From Cytophagaceae bacterium (GTDB lineage Bacteria; Bacteroidota; Bacteroidia; Cytophagales; Spirosomataceae), in NCBI GenBank assembly GCA_027485075.1, contig JAIXRT010000071.1, forward strand, positions 1 through 19,637: a DNA stretch of 19,637 bases, in the 5' to 3' direction. The translations under genes were made by a program, and so were the position numbers. A model generated the notes under the pieces. That model was not told the DNA's origin and searched no databases. It saw only the letters and a program-made list of their open reading frames with translations. Below, piece after piece: positions 1 to 7,994 of the stretch; position 1 is the stretch's first letter, and each line of letters starts with the position of its first letter.

Positions 1-22
1 GAAAAAAAAGGGAAAAAAGCTA

Positions 23-2272
23 CTAATCTTCGCGTGCTACTTCGATCACACCGGAAACCATTTCTAGCTCAGCAACCAAACTTTCCAAGTGCGCCGTATC
101 ATTAATCATTAATGAAATTTTCCCCTCAAACAAACCATCTTTCACCCCTATGGCAAGCGCGGTTATATTCACTTTTAACTCATCCGAAATCACCCGAGTC
201 ACATCATTCACTAATCCCACCCGGTCAATACCACGTATCGTCAAATCCACCACAAATGACATCTGAATCTGACTTGTCCACTGCGCCTTGATCACGCGAT
301 CCCCATGGCGAGACAACAACTCGGTCGAATTAGGACAGGTTGTCCGATGAATTTTTATCCCCTCATTAATCGTCACAAAACCAAAAACCTCATCCCCTGA
401 AATTGGATTACAACATTTGGCCAAAGTGTAATCCACCTTATCCATATCCTCGCCAATCAGCAACATATCCGAATCCTTGCGATCCTTCTCCACCTGCCGC
501 ATTCCACTCTTGAAGGTCTTCGTATCCGTAATCGGCGATTGAATCGACTTTTCCGCCTGCTTACGTTCATGCAATTCTTTGTCCAACTTCCAATGTTTGA
601 GCTGGTCTACCGAGATGTAATTCTTCCCAAAACGGTAAAACAAATCATTGGCATCTTTGGCATTGAAATAGGCCCGCAATTGATTCGTAATTTCCAATGT
701 CAAATTCGGATAACCCAAATGCTTCAAACGATGCTCAACTAAATCGCGACCCGTAATCAAATACGTTTTATTCTCCTCTTTGATAAACTCCTTAATCCGC
801 GCTTTAGCCTTCGTCGTCGTCACAATCCGCAACCAATCTTCCGAAGGTTTCTGCTTAGACGATGTTAAGATTTCAAGCTGATCACCATTGGCTAATTTGT
901 GCGAGAGAGGCACCAACTTCCCACCCACTTTGGCACCGATGCAATGACCGCCTACCTCCGAGTGAATTTCAAACGCAAAATCGAGGGCGGTGGCGCCAAC
1001 TTGCAAGACGACTAATTTCCCTTTCGGTGTAAAGACAAATACCTCTTCGTTGTAAAGCGAATTTTTGATGTCGTCGACAAGCTCAACGGCCGACTGGCTT
1101 TTATCGTTTGTTTCGAGCGCCTCACGCACTTGGCTTAACCAAGACTCAAAAGCCTGCGAAGTACGCGTATCCGTTCCTTTATATTTAAAGTGGGCAGCCA
1201 CCCCTTTTTCCGCAATTTCATCCATGCGTTTCGAACGAATCTGCACTTCCACCCAGCGCCCCTCCTTATCATTGCCAAAAGGCATACTCATGACCGTGGT
1301 ATGCAAAGATTCATACCCGTTCGATTTGGGGGTCGAAACCCAGTCCTTCAAACGGCTTGGATTCGGACGATAATGATCTGTGACGATACTGTAAACTTCC
1401 CAACATTCCCCCTTCTCACGCTCCAGCGGCACATCTAAAACGACACGAATCGCGAACAAATCGTAAATCTTCTCAAATGGCGTATCTGATTTTTTAATCT
1501 TATTGTAAATCGAATAGATCGATTTTGGACGTCCCTTAATGGTGTATTTTATGCCTCGCTCTTCCAACGACTTTTTGATGGGACGAATGAACTGCTCCAC
1601 AAAACTTTCACGATTTTGCTTGTTCTCCATCAATTTAAGCGCAATCTCCTTATACGCTTCCGTCTCCGTAAACTTCAAGCCCAAATCTTCCAACTCCGTC
1701 TTGATCGCATTTAATCCCAATCGGTGAGCTAAAGGCGCATACAAGTAAATGGTCTCCGAGGCAATTTTTAATTGCTTCTCTTTCGCCATACTTTCCAGTG
1801 TGCGCATGTTATGCAAACGATCAGCTAGCTTAATCAAAATCACGCGAATGTCATCTGAAAGCGTCAACAACATCTTACGGAAATTCTCCGCCTGCTGCGA
1901 AGTTCCATATTCAAATGTCCCAGAAATCTTCGTCAAGCCATCGATAATCTGGGCAATCTTGGGATTGAAAAGTTTTTCAATTTCCACCAATGTCGTATTC
2001 GTATCCTCAACCACATCATGCATTAAAGCAGCAATAATGGACGTAGTTCCTAGGCCAATTTCCTCCACACAGATTTGTGCAACAGCCAATGGATGATAGA
2101 TATAAGGCTCGCCTGATTTACGACGCATTTCTTTGTGGGCATCGGCCGACAATAAAAAGGCTTTCTTGATTTCTTTGGCATCGTCGTCTTTCAGATACGG
2201 TTTAGCCGTACGCAAAAGCTTACGATAGCGTTTTAAAATCTCCAGACGTTCCGCTTCTAAATCAATGATCAT
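23..2272 (-). CDS. Bifunctional (p)ppGpp synthetase/hydrolase, RelA/SpoT (RSH) family
   Basis: This 749-residue cytoplasmic enzyme would make and degrade the stringent-response alarmones (p)ppGpp. In order it shows an HD hydrolase domain (H60, H85-D86, E89-D90, and DRLHNMRT at 151-158), a synthetase domain (KGRPKSIYSIYNK from about 246, YDLFAIRVV around 270-278, EVQIRS at 342-347), a TGS domain (about 409-471), a Cys-containing linker (AKCCNP and a later TTCPN, about 620-655) and a C-terminal ACT domain (about 672-745). All hydrolase residues are present. The synthetase carries RLKD at 307-310, the RxKD form that family knowledge associates with bifunctional Rel/SpoT rather than synthetase-only RelA (ExDD form). 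The length is typical. The ATG lies one base after the ispF stop, so translation is probably coupled. A T-rich stretch follows the stop on this strand, but no clear hairpin is visible. Being the only RSH here, it cannot be named relA or spoT with certainty. Confidence 0.96.
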   Translation of the reverse strand: MIIDLEAERLEILKRYRKLLRTAKPYLKDDDAKEIKKAFLLSADAHKEMRRKSGEPYIYHPLAVAQICVEEIGLGTTSIIAALMHDVVEDTNTTLVEIEKLFNPKIAQIIDGLTKISGTFEYGTSQQAENFRKMLLTLSDDIRVILIKLADRLHNMRTLESMAKEKQLKIASETIYLYAPLAHRLGLNAIKTELEDLGLKFTETEAYKEIALKLMENKQNRESFVEQFIRPIKKSLEERGIKYTIKGRPKSIYSIYNKIKKSDTPFEKIYDLFAIRVVLDVPLEREKGECWEVYSIVTDHYRPNPSRLKDWVSTPKSNGYESLHTTVMSMPFGNDKEGRWVEVQIRSKRMDEIAEKGVAAHFKYKGTDTRTSQAFESWLSQVREALETNDKSQSAVELVDDIKNSLYNEEVFVFTPKGKLVVLQVGATALDFAFEIHSEVGGHCIGAKVGGKLVPLSHKLANGDQLEILTSSKQKPSEDWLRIVTTTKAKARIKEFIKEENKTYLITGRDLVEHRLKHLGYPNLTLEITNQLRAYFNAKDANDLFYRFGKNYISVDQLKHWKLDKELHERKQAEKSIQSPITDTKTFKSGMRQVEKDRKDSDMLLIGEDMDKVDYTLAKCCNPISGDEVFGFVTINEGIKIHRTTCPNSTELLSRHGDRVIKAQWTSQIQMSFVVDLTIRGIDRVGLVNDVTRVISDELKVNITALAIGVKDGLFEGKISLMINDTAHLESLVAELEMVSGVIEVARED

Positions 2273-2273
2273 A

Positions 2274-2753
2274 TCACTTGGCTTGAATTAATGCAACCGC
2301 CATCGCGGAAATACCCTCAGCTCTACCCACAAATCCCAATCCTTCCGATGTTGTCGCCTTCACCGAAATTTGGTCTACGTCAATTTCCATTACCCGTGCT
2401 AAATTTTCTTTAATCGACGGAATATGCGGATTTAATTTAGGTCGATCTAGTACCACAGTCACATCCACATTTCCCACTTCCCAGCCTTTATCTCGAATCA
2501 TCTCCATCACCTTTTTCAACAATAACGTTGACGCCACTCCCTTCCACATCGGATCAGTATCTGAAAAATGATACCCTATATTGCGCATATTTGCCGCACC
2601 TAAGAGTGCATCACACAATGCATGGCAAACTAAATCTGCATCCGAATGTCCCAAGGGACCAAAATCGCTCGGAATCTCCACACCTCCTAAAATAAATGGC
2701 CGACCTTCCACCCATTTGTGAACATCATACCCTTGTCCTACCCTGATTTTCAT
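2274..2753 (-). CDS. ispF: 2-C-methyl-D-erythritol 2,4-cyclodiphosphate synthase
   Basis: IspF catalyses the fifth step of the MEP (non-mevalonate) isoprenoid pathway, cyclising CDP-ME 2-phosphate to MEcPP with release of CMP, as a cytoplasmic zinc-dependent homotrimer. The 159-residue length is normal. The zinc ligands are visible as D10 and H12 in GYDVH and H44 in LVCHAL, and the signature ATTSEGLGFVGR is present near residue 130-141. The ATG overlaps the stop of the upstream M16 peptidase gene in an ATGA arrangement, and only one base separates its stop from the ATG of the RSH gene, so the three are very likely one transcript. IspD, often next to or fused with IspF in other bacteria, is not in the window. 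No truncation or missing active-site residue is seen. Confidence 0.97.
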   Translation of the reverse strand: MKIRVGQGYDVHKWVEGRPFILGGVEIPSDFGPLGHSDADLVCHALCDALLGAANMRNIGYHFSDTDPMWKGVASTLLLKKVMEMIRDKGWEVGNVDVTVVLDRPKLNPHIPSIKENLARVMEIDVDQISVKATTSEGLGFVGRAEGISAMAVALIQAK

Positions 2754-3994
2754 GCTACTTGTTGTTTACGATAAAGCAATGTATTCTTTTTGCCGCGAAC
2801 AAATAAATGCTCAGCCCAATATTGTAAATCATTTAGCGGAACGGCAGCTATTTGTGCCGCTTCTGTATTGACAAAATCAACATTTCCTGCATTCGCCGCC
2901 ATGGCCAAATTCATCGCCCGGTTCAACACTTCTACTTCACCAAAAACTAAAGATGCCTCCGCTTGATTTTTGACACGCTGCAAATCAGTCTCCTGGATTC
3001 CCGCTTGAACAAAATTTATTATGGCTTCATCCAATGCCTTTTCAGCTTCCTCCAATGTGATTCCTTCAGCCACCTGACCTTGTATCACCAATAATCCGGG
3101 ATCCAAAGAACCGGTTTGATGCGCACTCAACGTATCAAAAATGCGTGTATCTTGAACAAGGTGCACATACAGAAATGATGATTCATTTCTTCCAAGTAAA
3201 TCACTCATCAAATCAACCGCGTGAAAACCTGGTTGATAACGCCCCGGAACCGGGTAGGCTCGATAGATCCGATCCGATGGAACATCCGCTGAAATCTCCA
3301 TACGCCTATCTTCCTTTTGCTCTGGTTCTTGTAAGCGAAAACGCTCCGGTTTTTGTCCACCCGGGATCGGCTCAAACCACTTTTGAGCCAGTACCTTCAC
3401 TTCCTCAAGCGTAACTTTCCCCGCCACCACCAATATGGCATTCGCAGGAACATAATAACGGGCAAAAAAGGCCTTGACATCGTCCAATGTCGCTTCTTCA
3501 ATATGTTTAATATCTGCCCCAATCGTCGCCCAGCGGTACGGATGTACCGCATAAATCAATGGACGAAACTTCAACCATAAGTCACCATACGGTTGATTTA
3601 AGTAACGTTGCTTAAATTCTTCAATCACCACTTTGCGCTGAACTTCTAATGATTCCGGGTTAAAGGCCAACTGCTTCATGCGATCGGACTCTAACCAAAA
3701 AGCCGTTTCTAAATTTTGGCTTGGGACTGAAATATAATAATTAGTCAGGTCAGGGGTCGTAAATGCATTATTTTCACCGCCCACCCGTTGCAAAGGCGTA
3801 TCGTAATTCGGAATATTTTCTGACCCCCCAAACATCAAATGCTCGAATAAATGTGCGAAGCCGGTTCGATGTGCCTCCTCATCACGAGACCCCACATCAT
3901 AAATAACATCCATGACCGCAAGCGTGGTGGTCGGATCCTCGTGAACGATCACCTGAAGACCATTAGCAAGCGTAAATTGTTCGTATGAAATCAT
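2750..3994 (-). CDS. M16 family zinc metallopeptidase (processing-peptidase-like)
   Basis: The product resembles half-length (about 400-450 residue) M16B peptidases related to mitochondrial processing peptidase and bacterial PqqL-like proteins. With the start chosen here it has 414 residues. The inverted zinc motif HxxEH is at 48-52 (HLFEH), with candidate third-ligand glutamates in VVIEEF at about 125-126, and the substrate-cleft segment GGENNAFT is at about 72-79. An M16_C-like second domain follows. The reading frame extends upstream to 4051, but the extra residues are hydrophobic and low in complexity, and a TAnnTTTG box at 4022-4029 would then lie inside the gene. The ATG at 3992-3994 begins ISYEQFTLANG, a normal M16 N-terminus. 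A membrane-anchored version starting at 4051 remains the alternative. It is the first gene of the unit with ispF and the RSH gene. No paired inactive M16 gene is adjacent. Confidence 0.9.
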   Translation of the reverse strand: MISYEQFTLANGLQVIVHEDPTTTLAVMDVIYDVGSRDEEAHRTGFAHLFEHLMFGGSENIPNYDTPLQRVGGENNAFTTPDLTNYYISVPSQNLETAFWLESDRMKQLAFNPESLEVQRKVVIEEFKQRYLNQPYGDLWLKFRPLIYAVHPYRWATIGADIKHIEEATLDDVKAFFARYYVPANAILVVAGKVTLEEVKVLAQKWFEPIPGGQKPERFRLQEPEQKEDRRMEISADVPSDRIYRAYPVPGRYQPGFHAVDLMSDLLGRNESSFLYVHLVQDTRIFDTLSAHQTGSLDPGLLVIQGQVAEGITLEEAEKALDEAIINFVQAGIQETDLQRVKNQAEASLVFGEVEVLNRAMNLAMAANAGNVDFVNTEAAQIAAVPLNDLQYWAEHLFVRGKKNTLLYRKQQVA

Positions 3995-4021
3995 GGGGTA
4001 TGAATAAAAAAGAAATAGAAA

Positions 4022-4029
4022 CAAAAGTA
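4022..4029 (-). promoter_or_regulatory. Bacteroidota -7 promoter box for the M16-ispF-RSH unit
   Basis: The minus strand reads TACTTTTG, a perfect match to the Bacteroidota -7 consensus TAnnTTTG. Transcription would begin about 6-8 bases downstream, giving a leader of about 20 bases before the ATG at 3994. No clear -33 TTTG is seen at the expected distance. It supports the shorter start of the M16 gene. The divergent gene at 4087 has only a weaker match (TATTTTTA at 4062-4069, plus strand). Confidence 0.5.
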
Positions 4030-4086
4030 AAAAATTAGGCCCAAAAACCACAGAGCTTCCCTATTTTTACAATTCAATTTTTAACT

Positions 4087-5205
4087 ATGCGCAAACTGCT
4101 CGTTGGCATTTTCCTTTTAACCTCCCTTCCCAGCTTCAGTCAGCTCCTCCAAGATGCGCAGGCCAAAGCACTTATTTCCCAAGGATTGGACCACTTGTAT
4201 GCCTACGAATTCAAGGAATCGATAGATGATTTCAATGCAGTGAAAGCCAAATACCCCAAAAACCCTGCCGGCTATTTACTTTCAGCCATGCAGCTCGAAA
4301 AGCAATATTTCCCTTTAAAAGACCATCCTGCTCAAAGTAGAGCGTATTTAGCATTCTTAGAACTGACGTACCAATTGGCCTACGAAGCCTACGAACGCAA
4401 TCCCAATGACCAAGAAGCCGTATTTTTCTGCATCTCATCCCTGGGATTTTTAGCTGCATATGAGAATGATTATCAAAATTATGTGAAGGCGGTCAACTAC
4501 ACCCGTAAGGCGTATGCCCATTTGAAAATTGGCTTACGAAATACGGAGCGCCAACCGGAATTTTTGTATTCAGCGGGTATCTATAATTACTACCGCATTG
4601 TTTACCCAGAATTGCATTCGGTCATTCGCCCCTTCATGGTTTTTTTCGAAGATGGAAATAAGCGTTTGGGATTGTCTCAACTAGAGGCAGCCATTCGCAA
4701 ATCCGTATTTGTTAAGAATGAGTCCACATTTTATTTGGCTTATGTGTACAATAAATATGAAGGCACTCCTAGCAAAGGGCTCCCATATTCTGAACTACTC
4801 GTGAATAAATACCCAGAAAACCATTTGTTCAATATGCAAAGAGCTGAGTTGCTGACACTTGCTGGTCAATATGAAGCTGCGGAAGAATTCATCCAAAAAC
4901 TAGAGAAATCAAAATCCGCCTATATGATGGGGGCGGCCCATGTGTTTCGAGGCATGCGTGAGGAATTTGAGAAGAAAAGATATAATGTGGCCGAAGCTCA
5001 TTATGGTAAAGCGATGCAACATCCATGGGAAGAACGATTTACCAAAGACATTCACGGCCTCGCTTTAATGGGTATCGCGCGCATCGAAAACCGGAAAGGG
5101 AATCGAGCCAAAGCTTTGAATTGGGCAAAAAAAGCAGCCGAATTTGTCGAATATAAAAATTCGATCGAAGAACAAAAAAGACTTGTCAACGCATATGGAA
5201 AGTAG
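4087..5205 (+). CDS. Secreted TPR-like repeat protein of unknown function
   Basis: The 372-residue product begins with a typical signal peptide (MRKLLVGIFLLTSLPSFSQ, likely cleaved near residue 19), so it is probably periplasmic. The rest is helical and tetratricopeptide-like: a first clear repeat around 33-60 (GLDHLYAYEFKESIDDFNAV, then YPKNP), later repeat-like segments with YPENH followed by AELLTLAGQYEAAEEF, and near the C-terminus ALMGIARIENRKGNRAKALNWAKKA. TPR folds usually bind proteins; no catalytic motif is recognised. The gene is divergent from the M16 unit, 92 bases from its chosen start. Its last 11 bases overlap the ATG of the next gene, so the two are probably co-transcribed, but a shared role with the methyltransferase is only inference. 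The ATG at 4087 is followed directly by the signal peptide, which supports it. Confidence 0.85.
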   Translation: MRKLLVGIFLLTSLPSFSQLLQDAQAKALISQGLDHLYAYEFKESIDDFNAVKAKYPKNPAGYLLSAMQLEKQYFPLKDHPAQSRAYLAFLELTYQLAYEAYERNPNDQEAVFFCISSLGFLAAYENDYQNYVKAVNYTRKAYAHLKIGLRNTERQPEFLYSAGIYNYYRIVYPELHSVIRPFMVFFEDGNKRLGLSQLEAAIRKSVFVKNESTFYLAYVYNKYEGTPSKGLPYSELLVNKYPENHLFNMQRAELLTLAGQYEAAEEFIQKLEKSKSAYMMGAAHVFRGMREEFEKKRYNVAEAHYGKAMQHPWEERFTKDIHGLALMGIARIENRKGNRAKALNWAKKAAEFVEYKNSIEEQKRLVNAYGK

Positions 5206-5896
5206 AGAAGCAGGCATCGAACGCCTTTATCCAAAGATCTGGGGACGGATGTCCGCCCGCTATTATTACTTGCACCAGCTCCGCAAGCAACTCGAACGGG
5301 TCATTAGTTTATATGTGAGGAATTCGCCACATCAGTTGATTGCCGACTACGGTTGTGGGAATAAACCTTATGAACCTCTATTTGCTCCATTTGTGGAGCA
5401 GTATATCGGTTTAGATTTGGCATATAACACAAAAGCAGATGTAACCGTAGATCCTAAAGGCGTGATCGATATGCCCGATGCGACCGTAGGATTTGTATTA
5501 TCTACCCAGGTACTCGAACACGTAGAAGACCCAAAAGCCTATTTAAAAGAGGCGCACCGGATTTTAGCCAACGATGGTAACTTGATTTTATCGACTCACG
5601 GCTATTGGATGTTTCATCCGGACCCAACGGACTTTTGGCGTTGGACGTCGACCGGTCTGAAAAAAATCGTGCAAGAAGCCGGATTTGAAGTCGTTTATTT
5701 TGAAGGGATATTAGGTCGTTCTTCGATGGGCCTTCAGTTGTTTCAAGATGGTATCCTATTCAAGCTACCGAAATTTGCCCGACCGGTTTTATCGATCATC
5801 ATGCAACCGCTTATTATCTTTTTCGACAAGATTATCGGATCAAAATCGCGCAATGAAGATGCGTGTACCTTTATTCTCGTAGCGAAGAAAGTCTAG
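5195..5896 (+). CDS. Class I SAM-dependent methyltransferase (Methyltransf_11-like)
   Basis: The 233-residue protein has the Rossmann-type SAM-binding motif I DYGCG at 51-55, an acidic residue after strand 2 (IGLDLAY, D74) and the post-motif segment STQVLEHVEDP at about 103-113, followed by a proline-free region with HPDPTDFWRWT near 141-151. This fits small-molecule or glycan methyltransferases next to surface polysaccharide genes; the substrate cannot be read from the sequence. The frame is open back to a TTG at 5144, but the ATG at 5195 gives a normal N-terminus and overlaps the TPR gene by only 11 bases, so I chose it. The 3' end overlaps the opposing epimerase gene by 26 bases. It may methylate a sugar made by the neighbouring cluster, or a lipid or quinone-like substrate instead. 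Confidence 0.88.
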   Translation: MESREAGIERLYPKIWGRMSARYYYLHQLRKQLERVISLYVRNSPHQLIADYGCGNKPYEPLFAPFVEQYIGLDLAYNTKADVTVDPKGVIDMPDATVGFVLSTQVLEHVEDPKAYLKEAHRILANDGNLILSTHGYWMFHPDPTDFWRWTSTGLKKIVQEAGFEVVYFEGILGRSSMGLQLFQDGILFKLPKFARPVLSIIMQPLIIFFDKIIGSKSRNEDACTFILVAKKV

Positions 5897-6812
5897 TCTG
5901 TTCGTACGCAAAGGTTTTTTCGAATGCTTCAGCCAAAGGACTGAGCGTGAAAGGAATCATCGATTTCAGCTTACTAATATCCAAACTTACTTGCTGAACG
6001 TCCGTTGGCATCGCCTCCACAAATTCTACTTGAAAATGGGGAACCCGTTGTTTTACCAAATCGATGATTTGGACTAACGAAAGTGTTTGGCCTGAACCAA
6101 TATTAATGGTTTGATTTTTCACATCAGAAGCCATCAGTTGCATCAAAGCCTGAGCAATATCCTCTGCAAACAAATAATCTTTCGCCTGACTTCCATCTCC
6201 CCATACCACAAAGGTCTCGCCCTTCAAGGCCTTACGAATGGCAATGTTAATCACACCTTGCGTCTCTGACCGATGATGCAATCCGAATGGATTCGATAAG
6301 CGCAAAATCAGATAATCGATTTGATATAAATTCGCATAAAGGCGAATGTAATGCTCAACGGCTAATTTGATAATGCCATAAGAACTAATTGGCTGGCACG
6401 CTTGATCTTCCTTTTTATGACTTGGCTCCTCATTTCCGTACACTGCACCACCTGAAGAAAGGTATACGATTTGTGAACAACCGTGCGCTTTCATCACCTC
6501 CATCAATCGAATCGTTGGCAATAAATTCGTCTCCACATCCGCCTGAATATTCTGCGTGGATAAGGCAGGAATGATGGAACTAGCAAAATGGAAAACACGG
6601 GTAAACTGATGCTTTTCGAATAAATGCTGGAGCAGGTTCACATCTCCATAATCCCCTGCTACAAAAATCACATCGGGAAATTGAATCGAAGATGCTGGGA
6701 TTTCTTGGGAAAGGACAACGATCTCTGGCGCGTTATGTGCTTGTTTTTGAACAAAATCAAGCAAATTATAGCCTAAGAAACCCGCACCGCCTACAAGTAG
6801 AATTTTATCCAT
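5871..6812 (-). CDS. NAD-dependent nucleotide-sugar epimerase/dehydratase (extended SDR)
   Basis: The 313-residue protein is an extended short-chain dehydrogenase/reductase of the UDP-glucose 4-epimerase/dehydratase type. It has the NAD-binding motif GGAGFLG at 8-14, the catalytic YxxxK (Y145, K149 in SSYGIIK) with upstream serines at 119-120 (YLSSGGAVYG), and the substrate-side segment WGDGSQAKDYLFAEDIA at about 204-220. Such enzymes act in the cytoplasm on UDP-, GDP- or dTDP-sugars; the precise reaction is not resolvable (galE-like is only one option). It is the only minus-strand gene of the polysaccharide region, diverging from the GT4 gene at 6869 across 56 bases. It overlaps the methyltransferase gene tail to tail by 26 bases. 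A perfect -7 box lies 17 bases upstream of its ATG. Confidence 0.92.
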   Translation of the reverse strand: MDKILLVGGAGFLGYNLLDFVQKQAHNAPEIVVLSQEIPASSIQFPDVIFVAGDYGDVNLLQHLFEKHQFTRVFHFASSIIPALSTQNIQADVETNLLPTIRLMEVMKAHGCSQIVYLSSGGAVYGNEEPSHKKEDQACQPISSYGIIKLAVEHYIRLYANLYQIDYLILRLSNPFGLHHRSETQGVINIAIRKALKGETFVVWGDGSQAKDYLFAEDIAQALMQLMASDVKNQTINIGSGQTLSLVQIIDLVKQRVPHFQVEFVEAMPTDVQQVSLDISKLKSMIPFTLSPLAEAFEKTFAYEQTRLSSLRE

Positions 6813-6829
6813 GACCTCAGTATGTAAAG

Positions 6830-6837
6830 CAAAAATA
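6830..6837 (-). promoter_or_regulatory. -7 promoter box for the epimerase gene
   Basis: On the minus strand the sequence is TATTTTTG, matching TAnnTTTG exactly. The predicted leader before the ATG at 6812 is only about 10 bases. A convincing -33 element is not seen. The box lies in the 56-base divergent gap shared with the GT4 gene at 6869. Confidence 0.5.
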
Positions 6838-6840
6838 GGG

Positions 6841-6848
6841 TAATTTCG
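6841..6848 (+). promoter_or_regulatory. Possible -7 box for the GT4-flippase-GT4 genes
   Basis: TAATTTCG matches TAnnTTTG with one change and lies 20 bases upstream of the ATG at 6869. It is back to back with the opposite box at 6830-6837, so the two divergent transcripts could compete or be co-regulated. The call rests on one imperfect motif only. Confidence 0.33.
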
Positions 6849-6868
6849 TAGAAAATACCCCGAGCCTC

Positions 6869-7978
6869 ATGAATTTGCTTATTGCCCGATCGAATTTTCA
6901 CTCCTATTCCGAGACGTTTATCGACGAGCAAATCAAGCAATTACAACCTGTAGAAGTTCTTTATGAAGGCTGGTTACCCAACCAAACCTATAGTGGCAAA
7001 TCCATTTATCCGTTTCCACTTTCGGAATTGGCTGTTCGGGGAAGTTTAAGAAATCTCGTACCCGGGCTTTATCGAAAAATCTACCAGCATTACTTAAAAA
7101 AGTTTTTGCGCACGAACCAGATTGACGCCTTTTTGGCCAACTACGGTCCGCTGGGTAGTAATATTTACGAAGCTTGTCTTTCGTTAGGGATACCCTACTC
7201 GATCGTATTTTTAGGCTTTGATGCCAATGAAAAAAAGACATTGGATACCTACCGAGCCCACTACGCTGCGATGCTACCCAAAGCCCAAGCGGTGATTGTT
7301 GTCGCGGCATCCATGCGCACAAATTTAGAAGCGATCGCAGGACCTTTGCCGAATTTACATGTAATTCCTTGCGGGGTAGATGTGTCCACATTTAAACCTG
7401 GAGTTAAAAAATCAGACCGATTCACCTTCATTTCGGTAGCGCGTTTTGCAGAAAAAAAAGGACCCATTCATACGCTTCGGGCGTTTGATATGGTAATCAA
7501 GCAATTTCCGGAAGCACGCCTACAGATGATTGGGGATGGCCCGATGTGGGAAGAGGCAAAGGCATTTGTTCACGAAAAGGGATTATCGAATCACGTTGAA
7601 TTTTTAGGAGCCATGTCACAGGCTGAATATTTGCCCTATTTGCAAGCGGCAGATGTGTTTGTCCAACATTCCATCATTACGAAAGCCGGTGATTCGGAAG
7701 GGACACCCGTGGCGATTTTAGAGGCGGCCGCGTGTGGATTGCCCACGGTTTCAACCCGACATGCAGGTATTCCAGATGCCGTTATTGAAGGTGAGACAGG
7801 ATTACTCACAGACGAACATGATGTTCTCGGTATGTCGGAAGCCTGCATGTTTCTAATCAAAAACGAAGCAGACCGTTTGCGCATGGGGGTGTCGGCTCGA
7901 AAACACATCGAAATGAACTACGACGTGGTGAAGCTCAGCCAAAAAATCAAAAGTGTTTTAAAATTTGTAGTTTTGTAG
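6869..7978 (+). CDS. Glycosyltransferase family 4 (WcaL-like)
   Basis: This 369-residue enzyme has a GT-B layout: an N-terminal acceptor domain beginning MNLLIARSNFHSYSETFIDEQ, characteristic of colanic-acid-type WcaL relatives, and a C-terminal GT4 nucleotide-sugar domain from about residue 185 (FISVARFAEKKG, then IGDGP at 221-225). The retaining GT4 ExxxxxxxE motif is intact at E277 and E285 (SEGTPVAILEAA), followed by GLPTVSTRHAGIPD. It probably transfers a sugar to a lipid-linked oligosaccharide on the inner face of the cytoplasmic membrane; donor and acceptor are unknown. Sixteen bases separate it from the flippase gene, which suggests the same transcript, although a possible internal promoter box overlaps its stop codon. 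Confidence 0.93.
   Translation: MNLLIARSNFHSYSETFIDEQIKQLQPVEVLYEGWLPNQTYSGKSIYPFPLSELAVRGSLRNLVPGLYRKIYQHYLKKFLRTNQIDAFLANYGPLGSNIYEACLSLGIPYSIVFLGFDANEKKTLDTYRAHYAAMLPKAQAVIVVAASMRTNLEAIAGPLPNLHVIPCGVDVSTFKPGVKKSDRFTFISVARFAEKKGPIHTLRAFDMVIKQFPEARLQMIGDGPMWEEAKAFVHEKGLSNHVEFLGAMSQAEYLPYLQAADVFVQHSIITKAGDSEGTPVAILEAAACGLPTVSTRHAGIPDAVIEGETGLLTDEHDVLGMSEACMFLIKNEADRLRMGVSARKHIEMNYDVVKLSQKIKSVLKFVVL
7968..7975 (+). promoter_or_regulatory. Possible internal -7 box upstream of the flippase gene
   Basis: TAGTTTTG matches TAnnTTTG exactly and ends 19 bases before the ATG of the flippase gene. It sits in the last codons of the GT4 gene, where an AT-rich end of gene can give chance matches, and no -33 element is apparent. 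Confidence 0.3.
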
Positions 7979-7994
7979 CTTATTCAAATCATGC

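Noticed and set aside
1..22. A-rich bases after the RSH stop as a terminator
   Set aside because: A T run exists on the minus strand, but no hairpin precedes it inside the window.
1749..2096. Plus-strand ORF of 115 residues opposite the RSH gene
   Set aside because: It is a shadow in the antisense frame of a clear RSH coding region and its composition is not coding-like.
3995..4051. Longer M16 peptidase start at 4051
   Set aside because: The added residues are low-complexity hydrophobic, and the promoter box at 4022-4029 would fall inside the gene; a membrane anchor is possible but less likely.
4062..4069. Promoter box TATTTTTA upstream of the TPR gene
   Set aside because: It has one mismatch at the conserved final G and lies in AT-rich DNA; too weak for a feature of its own.
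6933..7391. Minus-strand ORF of 152 residues opposite the GT4 gene
   Set aside because: It lies entirely within the well-supported GT4 gene and shows no family features.
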